Source: CAUSKK01 sp963533935
GTDB lineage: Bacteria > Pseudomonadota > Gammaproteobacteria > Cardiobacteriales > Cardiobacteriaceae
Direction: 5' to 3'
Assembly (NCBI GenBank): GCA_963533935.1
Contig: CAUSQL010000065.1
Coordinates: 1-5,271, forward strand
Length of the DNA stretch: 5,271 nucleotides
The position numbers were made by a program, and so were the translations under genes. Shown here piece after piece: positions 1 through 3,910 of this stretch (positions within the stretch are counted from its first letter, which is position 1; every line of letters begins with the position of its first letter). The notes beneath the pieces are model-generated. The model did not search any database, was not told the origin of the DNA, and was given only the letters and a program-made list of their open reading frames with translations.

Positions 1-1
1 G

Positions 2-802
2 GAAGGCAAACGCCAGGTAAAACGCAGCCTAAAGCACTACAACCTGGACGCCATTATTTCCGTCGGCTACCGCATCAGTTCCAAGCGCGCCACCCAGTTT
101 CGCCAGTGGGCTACGCAGGTTTTAAGGCAGTTTTTGGTGCAGGGCTACGCCCTCAACGAGCGCCGTTTACAGGAAAAGGGCGTTGAATTTAATCAGGTTT
201 TACAGCTGCTAAGCCAGACTTTGGTCAATCAGGCGCTGGTGGCCGACCAGGGCCAGGCGGTGCTGGCGGTGGTGCGGGACTACGCGAAAACCTGGAGTCT
301 GTTGCAGGCCTACGACGAGCAAAATCTGGCGGAAATTACCCGCCAACAGGCAGACATGCGGCCGCTGCACTGGGACGAGGTGCTCGAAGCCATCGGCCAA
401 CTTAAAGAAGAATTGCGGCGCAAGGGCGAGGCCACTGACCTCTTCGGCCAGCTGCGCAGCGACGGGCTAGCCTCGGCCCTGGCCACCATCGAACAGGGCT
501 TCGGCGACCGGTGGCTTTATCCCAATGTGGCCAGCCGCGCCGCCCATCTGCTGTATTTCGTCATTAAAAATCACCCGCTGGCGGACGGTAACAAGCGGGT
601 CGGCTCCTTCCTATTTCTCTGCCATTTGCACCGCAACCAGCCGCTGCTGGCGAAGCCGGTGGCCCAGCTCATTAACGAAAACACGCTGGTGGCCCTGGCC
701 CTGCTGGTGGCGGAAAGTGCACCGGCCCAGAAGGAGCTGATGATTAAACTGGTGGAACATTGCATTGAAATGCCGGCCATAAACGGCCCAAGCGCCCGTT
801 AA
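2..802 (+). CDS. RhuM-family protein with C-terminal Fic/Doc domain (5' end cut by window edge)
   Basis: The frame is open from the left edge, so the start lies outside the window; 266 residues are visible and roughly 70-80 are probably missing, compared with the usual 330-345 of this family. Visible residues about 11-52 (beginning KHYNLDAIISVGYRI, then the FRQWAT segment) match the RhuM/virulence-protein N-terminal domain. Residues about 130-250 form a Fic/Doc fold with the active-site motif HPLADGNKR at residues 191-199 (bases 572-598), followed by the conserved VGSFLF. Fic proteins transfer AMP or other nucleotide moieties to protein side chains, and Doc phosphorylates EF-Tu. The motif keeps the catalytic His and the phosphate-binding Asn and Arg, but has Lys where classical AMP-transferases have Gly (GNGR), as in Doc-like members, so the reaction cannot be assigned. 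The target is unknown. It ends 21 bases before the methyltransferase and is probably co-transcribed with it. TTG at 134 is an internal codon, not the start. Confidence 0.88.
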   Translation, partial: EGKRQVKRSLKHYNLDAIISVGYRISSKRATQFRQWATQVLRQFLVQGYALNERRLQEKGVEFNQVLQLLSQTLVNQALVADQGQAVLAVVRDYAKTWSLLQAYDEQNLAEITRQQADMRPLHWDEVLEAIGQLKEELRRKGEATDLFGQLRSDGLASALATIEQGFGDRWLYPNVASRAAHLLYFVIKNHPLADGNKRVGSFLFLCHLHRNQPLLAKPVAQLINENTLVALALLVAESAPAQKELMIKLVEHCIEMPAINGPSAR

Positions 803-823
803 AACTAAGAAAAAGGAGTAAAT

Positions 824-1477
824 ATGAAACCATCGGCTGCCCAAATCGCCGCCCAGCTGCGCTGTCCCCACGATGAAGTGGGAAGCCAGCTGGGTCAGAC
901 CATGAACCTGCGCAATCTGACGCAAATCCTTAGCGCCTTCGCCGCCGTCGGCCTGAATCCCGGCGATAGAATTTTAGAAACCGGCTGCGGCAATGGCGGC
1001 CTGCTCGGCCATATCCTGTCCCTTGCGGACGGCCTGCACTACACGGGCCTGGAAATATCGCCGCTGATGTACCGGCAGGCCCGGGCCTTCAATGAGCCCT
1101 TCATCGCCGCCGGCCAGGCAGATTACCAGCTGTATGACGGCGGCGTTCTACCCTTTGCCGCCGCCAGCTTTCATCGGGCGGTGTCCGTTAATACGGTCTA
1201 TTTCTGGGACGACGTGCCCCAGGCCCTGGCCGAATTCTGCCGCGTGCTGAAGCCGGCCGGCCGCCTGGCCCTGAATTTCTGCGAACGGGACTTCATGGCC
1301 CAGCTGCCCTTCGCCGCCCACGGCTTCAAGCTCTACGACGCCGCCGACCTGCGCGCCCTGGCGGCACCGCTGCCGCTGCGCTGCCTGTTGGAACGGCGCC
1401 GCCGTGATTGGGCGGTCAGCAAGAGCGGCGCTCTAGTGCGGCGGGAATTTGTGGATTTGGTATTTGAACGTGGCTAG
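824..1477 (+). CDS. class I SAM-dependent methyltransferase (Methyltransf_11 type)
   Basis: A 217-residue single-domain protein with the Rossmann-fold signature of class I methyltransferases. Motif I is ILETGCGNGGLLG at residues 50-62 (E-x-G-x-G-x-G loop for SAM). An acidic residue at the end of strand 2 is in GLEIS (75-79) and should contact the SAM ribose. The motif IV region is VNTVYFWDD (122-130), and VLKPAGRLAL (141-150) is the usual post-motif turn. The N-terminal segment PHDEVGSQLGQTMN resembles a group of small uncharacterised methyltransferases with EVGxxMN near the start. The substrate cannot be read from the sequence, and no DNA-methyltransferase motif such as DPPY or PCQ is present. 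The ATG is supported by a good Shine-Dalgarno AAGGAG at 813-818 with 5 bases of spacing. The gene lies 21 bases after the Fic gene and its stop is 4 bases before the HigA-like start, so all three probably form one transcript. It occupies the place where a higB toxin would normally lie. Confidence 0.9.
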   Translation: MKPSAAQIAAQLRCPHDEVGSQLGQTMNLRNLTQILSAFAAVGLNPGDRILETGCGNGGLLGHILSLADGLHYTGLEISPLMYRQARAFNEPFIAAGQADYQLYDGGVLPFAAASFHRAVSVNTVYFWDDVPQALAEFCRVLKPAGRLALNFCERDFMAQLPFAAHGFKLYDAADLRALAAPLPLRCLLERRRRDWAVSKSGALVRREFVDLVFERG

Positions 1478-1481
1478 GGCC

Positions 1482-1766
1482 ATGCACCAGCCACCGCACC
1501 CGGGCGGTCTTTTGAAAACCTTTATCCTGCCGGAGTTGGGCCTAAGCATTAGCGCCGCCGCCCGCGCCTTGGGCTTAAATCGCCACACCCTGTCGGCGAT
1601 GGCCAACGGCCAGCAGGCCATTACTCCCCTAATCGCAGTGAAATTGGCCAAGGCCTTTGGCGGCAGCGCCGAGCATTGGCTGAGTATGCAGGCGGCCTAC
1701 GACCTCTGGCAGCTGGCCCAGCACTACCGGGCCGACGATGTGCCGCCGCTGCACCTTAACAATTAA
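1482..1766 (+). CDS. higA: HigA-family antitoxin / XRE transcriptional regulator, no visible HigB partner
   Basis: A 94-residue protein that starts HQPPHPGGLLK, close to the NPPHPGEIL opening of the HigA (VapI-type) antitoxin family. The XRE helix-turn-helix spans about residues 21-61, with SISAAARALGLNRHTLSAMA as the HTH core and the family-typical AVKLAKAFGGSAEHWLSMQAAYDLW after it. HigA proteins neutralise the mRNA interferase HigB and repress their own operon. HigB is normally encoded directly upstream, but here that position holds the methyltransferase, so the gene is an orphan antitoxin or a regulator of this operon. I chose ATG 1482 because it gives the standard family N-terminus and sits 4 bases after the upstream stop. 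TTG 1449 and GTG 1470 are in frame but add non-conserved residues and overlap the methyltransferase. Only a weak AGGG precedes the ATG, which suggests translational coupling. A strong hairpin follows the gene at 1799-1849. Confidence 0.86.
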   Translation: MHQPPHPGGLLKTFILPELGLSISAAARALGLNRHTLSAMANGQQAITPLIAVKLAKAFGGSAEHWLSMQAAYDLWQLAQHYRADDVPPLHLNN

Positions 1767-1785
1767 CTGCCGACCGTAATTGCAA

Positions 1786-1867
1786 TTTAAATACATGGAA
1801 AGCGCCCTGTTGTTTGTAAAAACATTATTTACCAACAATAGGGCGCTTTATATGTTTGTAATTTAGC
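1786..1867. repeat. palindromic intergenic repeat, compact copy 1
   Basis: This unit includes the 1799-1849 hairpin plus conserved flanks. The left flank and arm base TTTAAATACATGG + AAAGCGCCC (1786-1807) are identical over 22 bases to 2069-2090. On the right, TGTTTGTA followed by a T-rich stretch and GCG is shared with the second copy. Outer ACAT (1793-1796) can pair with ATGT (1852-1855), which extends the stem beyond two mismatched bases. Conservation beyond the stem argues for a true dispersed repeat rather than two independent terminators. Confidence 0.8.
1799..1849. terminator. long hairpin after higA, probable bidirectional terminator (repeat copy 1)
   Basis: Two 22-base arms, 1799-1820 and 1828-1849, surround a 7-base loop (AACATTA). 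Twenty of 22 positions are Watson-Crick; one exception is a G-T wobble and one a T-C mismatch. The stem base is AAAGCGCCC paired with GGGCGCTTT, so an RNA of either strand begins with an A tract and ends in a short U tract after a GC-rich stem. It sits 32 bases after the higA stop, between converging genes, which fits a terminator. The U tract is only three bases, so efficiency is uncertain. Confidence 0.65.
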
Positions 1868-2013
1868 GATTTTAATGGTGCCAGAGCTCGGGGACACGGC
1901 GTAAACGTGGCGGTTAAATCATTGGAATTGCGGCTAGGCCCGCCGGTTTGAATATTTAGGTTCCACATGGACACCGATGGCGCTCACCCTAGATAGTTAG
2001 CCAAGGACGCAAG

Positions 2014-2031
2014 GTTTTAAGGCCTTAAAAC
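2014..2031. repeat. 18-bp perfect palindrome without loop
   Basis: GTTTTAAGGCCTTAAAAC is exactly self-complementary and centred on GGCC. With no loop it suits a dimeric protein-binding site or a cruciform better than a terminator. Its sequence is unrelated to the neighbouring AAAGCGCCC hairpins, though a repeat arm begins within it and continues to its right. No promoter next to it was recognised, so a role as operator is unproven. Confidence 0.6.
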
Positions 2032-2050
2032 ATACAGCTAAAGCGCCCGT
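2030..2050. repeat. single truncated R-type arm of the palindromic repeat
   Basis: ACATACAGCTAAAGCGCCC (2030-2048) matches the R-type arm at 2160-2177 (ACATACATATAAAGCGCCC), apart from a short changed stretch between ACATACA and TAAAGCGCCC. The inner part of the arm (TGTTTGTAAA-like) is missing and no partner arm faces it. It looks like a remnant of another copy. Confidence 0.6.
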
Positions 2051-2068
2051 CCGCCGGTAAATCATGGT

Positions 2069-2150
2069 TTTAAATACATGGAAAGCGCCCCATTGTTTGT
2101 AAAAGCGTTATTTACAGACAATAGGGCGCTTTAAGTGTTTGTATTTGGCG
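2069..2150. repeat. palindromic intergenic repeat, compact copy 2
   Basis: Second compact copy, 283 bases after the first in the same orientation. The first 22 bases are identical to copy 1. The arms and right flank (TGTTTGTATTTGGCG) are closely similar, while the 7-base loop differs (AGCGTTA against AACATTA). Arms conserved with a diverged loop suggest selection on pairing. Confidence 0.8.
2082..2132. terminator. long hairpin between converging genes, probable terminator (repeat copy 2)
   Basis: Arms of 22 bases at 2082-2103 and 2111-2132 flank a 7-base loop. Twenty positions are Watson-Crick, one is a T-G wobble and one a C-A mismatch. The imperfect positions differ from those in copy 1, so each copy has drifted but kept its fold. 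It lies 64 bases beyond the msrAB stop on the minus strand and could end that transcript as well as read-through from higA. Confidence 0.6.
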
Positions 2151-2154
2151 CCCT

Positions 2155-2190
2155 AATTACATACATATAAAGCGCCCTGCTGTTTGTAAT
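2155..2190. repeat. single R-type arm just downstream of msrAB
   Basis: AATTACATACATATAAAGCG with the following CCCTGCTGTTTGTAAT matches the reverse complement of the right arm of copy 1 (1828-1863) at roughly 31 of 36 positions. It stands alone: no facing arm follows within hairpin distance, because msrAB ends 6 bases later at 2197. Its inner end points into msrAB. A similar L-type arm lies at the other end of that gene. Confidence 0.75.
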
Positions 2191-2196
2191 TGCGGC

Positions 2197-3783
2197 CTAT
2201 TTATCCTTCACCACGTCGATTAAATCGCCGTAGCCGGCCGCCGCCATTTCCGCGAGGGGAATGAAGCGCAGGCTGGCGCCGTTGATGCAGTAGCGCAGGC
2301 CGCCCCGGTCCTTCGGTCCGTCCGGAAACACGTGGCCCAAATGGGCGTCGGCCACCCGGCTGCGCACCTCGGTGCGGCGCATGTTGTAGCTCAGGTCTTC
2401 CTTCTCCTTAATGACCGCGCGGCTGATGGGTTTGGTGAAGCTGGGCCAGCCGCAGCCGGACTCGAACTTATCCCGCGAGCTGAACAGCGGTTCGCCGCTG
2501 ACCACGTCCACGTAAAGGCCCGGCGCAAACAGCTGGTCGTAGGCGTGGGAGAAGGGCCGCTCCGTGGCCGCCTCCTGGGTAACGGCGTAGGCCTCCGCGT
2601 CCAGCTGCTCCTTCAATTTCGCCCCGTCCGGTTTCTTATATTTGCTGGCGTCGATGACCGGTTCCCCGTTGCCGTCGGTGGCGGCCGGGCTGGGCGTTGT
2701 TTTTTCCAGGGGAATGTCCGCCTGGCTGATGTCAATGTGGCAGTAGCCGTTGGGGTTCTTGGCCAGGTAATCCTGATGGTATTCCTCGGCCCGGCTGTAA
2801 TTGGCCAGCGGCAGCTTTTCCACCACCAGCTTTTTCTCATGCTTCTGCTGCTCGGCGGCCAGGGCGGCGGCGATGATTTTTTCATCGGCCGGGTCCTGGT
2901 AGTAAATGCCGGTGCGGTACTGCACGCCCCGGTCGTTGCCCTGTTTATTTAAAGAAGTGGGGTCGATGACGCGGAAGTAATAGCGCAGCAGGTCGGCCAG
3001 GCTCAGCCGTTCCGGGTCGTAGCTGACCTTGACGGTCTCGGCGTGGCCGCTGCCGTTCACCACCTCTTCGTAGCTGGGTTTGTCGCCGCGGCCGTTGGCA
3101 TAGCCGGATTCCGCGTCGATGACCCCGGGAATGCGCTCGAAGTAGGCTTCCAGGCCCCAGAAGCAGCCGCCGGCAAGGTAGATGGTTTTACTGGTCATGG
3201 GTTCGGCTCCTTTGGCTTGTGGTTTGTAGTAATTGGCGACGGTGCTGATGTCCGCCGCCGGGTTCTTAATCAGGGCCAGGGCCTGGTCGCGGCTGAGATT
3301 ACCCTTAATCACCCGCTGAATGCCCCCGTCCTTGTCCAGCAGCACCCAGCTGGGATAGACGGCCACGCCGCTGGCGCGGGCCAGGGCGCCGCCATCGTCG
3401 ATAAGTACGGGCGGCGTCGGCGTTTTTAAGCCCTTAATCCAGCTGCGAAAGTCCGCCGGGCTCTGCTCGCCCAGGTGGCCCGGTGAAGCAATGCTGACGA
3501 GGTTTACGGCTTTAAAGGCTTCGTCGCCGTGCCACTGGGCCGTTTCCTCCAGGGTGGCCAGGCACAGCGGGCACCAGCTGGCCCAGTACTTAATGAGGGT
3601 GGGCTTGCCGGCGTCTAAATAATCGGCGGCCGAGGTGCCGGCGGCGCTGGGCAGGGCCCGCAGCCGGGCGCTGAGATTTTCCAGAGTGGCCTGGCGGCTT
3701 GATTCCTGGGGTGAAGACTGCGATAGCAATGGCACCGTGGCGAAAGTGGCCAGGGCCAGCGTGAAGAGTAATGATTTTTTCAT
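2197..3783 (-). CDS. msrAB: exported thioredoxin-MsrA-MsrB methionine sulfoxide reductase (PilB type)
   Basis: A 528-residue trifunctional enzyme that reduces methionine S- and R-sulfoxides in proteins, with its own electron-delivery domain. Residues 1-21 are a signal peptide (MKK, then a hydrophobic core), so the full form acts outside the cytoplasm. Residues about 30-180 are a TlpA/thioredoxin-like domain with WCPLC (Cys71, Cys74). MsrA covers about 198-355, with catalytic Cys207 in GGCFWGLE, conserved Glu249 and recycling Cys348 in NGYCHI. A linker leads to MsrB (about 405-515), with Cys444 in SGCGWPSF and catalytic Cys499 in RYCING. The four zinc-binding cysteines found in many MsrB proteins are absent (YVDVVSGEPLF and RVADAHLGH replace both CxxC pairs), as in the Neisseria enzyme. 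Total length and domain order match Neisseria PilB/MsrAB (about 520 residues). The ATG at 3783 has only a weak GGA upstream, whereas an internal ATG at codon 196 has a strong Shine-Dalgarno. It is transcribed alone, diverging from the permease gene. Confidence 0.96.
   Translation of the reverse strand: MKKSLLFTLALATFATVPLLSQSSPQESSRQATLENLSARLRALPSAAGTSAADYLDAGKPTLIKYWASWCPLCLATLEETAQWHGDEAFKAVNLVSIASPGHLGEQSPADFRSWIKGLKTPTPPVLIDDGGALARASGVAVYPSWVLLDKDGGIQRVIKGNLSRDQALALIKNPAADISTVANYYKPQAKGAEPMTSKTIYLAGGCFWGLEAYFERIPGVIDAESGYANGRGDKPSYEEVVNGSGHAETVKVSYDPERLSLADLLRYYFRVIDPTSLNKQGNDRGVQYRTGIYYQDPADEKIIAAALAAEQQKHEKKLVVEKLPLANYSRAEEYHQDYLAKNPNGYCHIDISQADIPLEKTTPSPAATDGNGEPVIDASKYKKPDGAKLKEQLDAEAYAVTQEAATERPFSHAYDQLFAPGLYVDVVSGEPLFSSRDKFESGCGWPSFTKPISRAVIKEKEDLSYNMRRTEVRSRVADAHLGHVFPDGPKDRGGLRYCINGASLRFIPLAEMAAAGYGDLIDVVKDK
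3196..3213 (-). promoter_or_regulatory. internal Shine-Dalgarno and ATG for a short cytoplasmic MsrA-MsrB
   Basis: On the minus strand AAAGGAG (3213-3207) stands 8 bases before the in-frame ATG at 3198-3196, which is Met196 of msrAB. This is a much better ribosome binding site than that of the annotated start. The codons spell KGAEP-M, exactly in the linker between the thioredoxin and MsrA domains. Starting here would give a 333-residue protein with no signal peptide and no thioredoxin domain but complete MsrA and MsrB. A signal-less form of the PilB protein has been described in Neisseria, which makes this plausible; use of this site here is inferred. Confidence 0.6.
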
Positions 3784-3815
3784 GTTAAGTCCGTTGTGAT
3801 AACTAACGGCATTTA

Positions 3816-3821
3816 ATTATA
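3816..3821 (-). promoter_or_regulatory. -10 box of the msrAB promoter
   Basis: On the minus strand this reads TATAAT, a perfect sigma-70 -10 hexamer, 32 bases before the msrAB ATG and giving a leader of about 25 bases. No good -35 is present: at 16-17 bases of spacing lies CTTCTG/GCTTCT, inside the repeat arm. This suggests either an activator-dependent promoter or one whose -35 region is overlapped by a regulator binding the palindrome. Confidence 0.55.
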
Positions 3822-3825
3822 GTCC

Positions 3826-3857
3826 TTTTACATACAACAGAAGCGCTTCCTTGTATC
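3826..3857. repeat. single L-type repeat arm with inner palindrome in the divergent promoter region
   Basis: Read on the minus strand, this is ATACAAGGAAGCGCTTCTG, then TTGTATGTAAA. It matches the left arm of the compact repeats (ATACATGGAAAGCGCCC, then TGTTGTTTGTAAA) with a one-base gap and a few changes. The core GAAGCGCTTC (3840-3849) is a perfect 10-bp palindrome, flanked by ATACAA and TTGTAT, so the site could also bind a dimeric regulator. It covers the -35 region of msrAB and lies upstream of the permease -10. Confidence 0.6.
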
Positions 3858-3877
3858 TATTTTTAAAGATTAAAGCC

Positions 3878-3883
3878 TATACT
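3878..3883 (+). promoter_or_regulatory. -10 box of the permease/binding-protein promoter
   Basis: TATACT lies 27 bases before the ATG at 3911, which would give a leader of about 20 bases. TTGTAT (3851-3856) is the only -35-like hexamer, but its 21-base spacing is too long, so the promoter looks weak or regulated. The site diverges from the msrAB promoter. The Shine-Dalgarno is GGGAG at 3900-3904, with 6 bases of spacing. Confidence 0.45.
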
Positions 3884-3910
3884 GTCCCATCGCTTTTATG
3901 GGAGTAAGCC

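Larger units (their letters stand above)
1868..2068. other. 201-base intergenic segment between two hairpin repeats, no gene found
   Basis: I see no credible open reading frame with a ribosome binding site, no tRNA (GGTTTGAAT at about 1946 is not set in a cloverleaf) and no T-tract terminator. It contains two recognisable items, listed separately: an 18-bp perfect palindrome and a single truncated arm of the local repeat. The rest is unassigned; a small RNA or a decayed gene cannot be excluded. Confidence 0.6.

Noticed and set aside
1449..1481. TTG 1449 or GTG 1470 as start of the HigA-like gene
   Set aside because: The added residues are not family-like and overlap the methyltransferase; ATG 1482 gives the standard PPHPG N-terminus.
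1784..1865. AATTTA on both sides of hairpin copy 1 as a target-site duplication
   Set aside because: Copy 2 has no matching flanking duplication, and AATTTA is short and AT-rich, so chance is likely.
1868..2068. tRNA-like GGTTTGAAT segment
   Set aside because: No acceptor stem, anticodon arm or paired T arm can be formed around it.
1786..2190. Integron attC sites or a CRISPR array
   Set aside because: The hairpins lack the RYYYAAC/GTTRRRY core sites of attC, no integrase is visible, and the repeats are neither regularly spaced nor separated by unique spacers of constant length.
2332..2952. 206-codon plus-strand open frame opposite msrAB
   Set aside because: It is an antisense shadow with no ribosome binding site and no recognisable domain; the minus strand encodes conserved MsrA and MsrB motifs.
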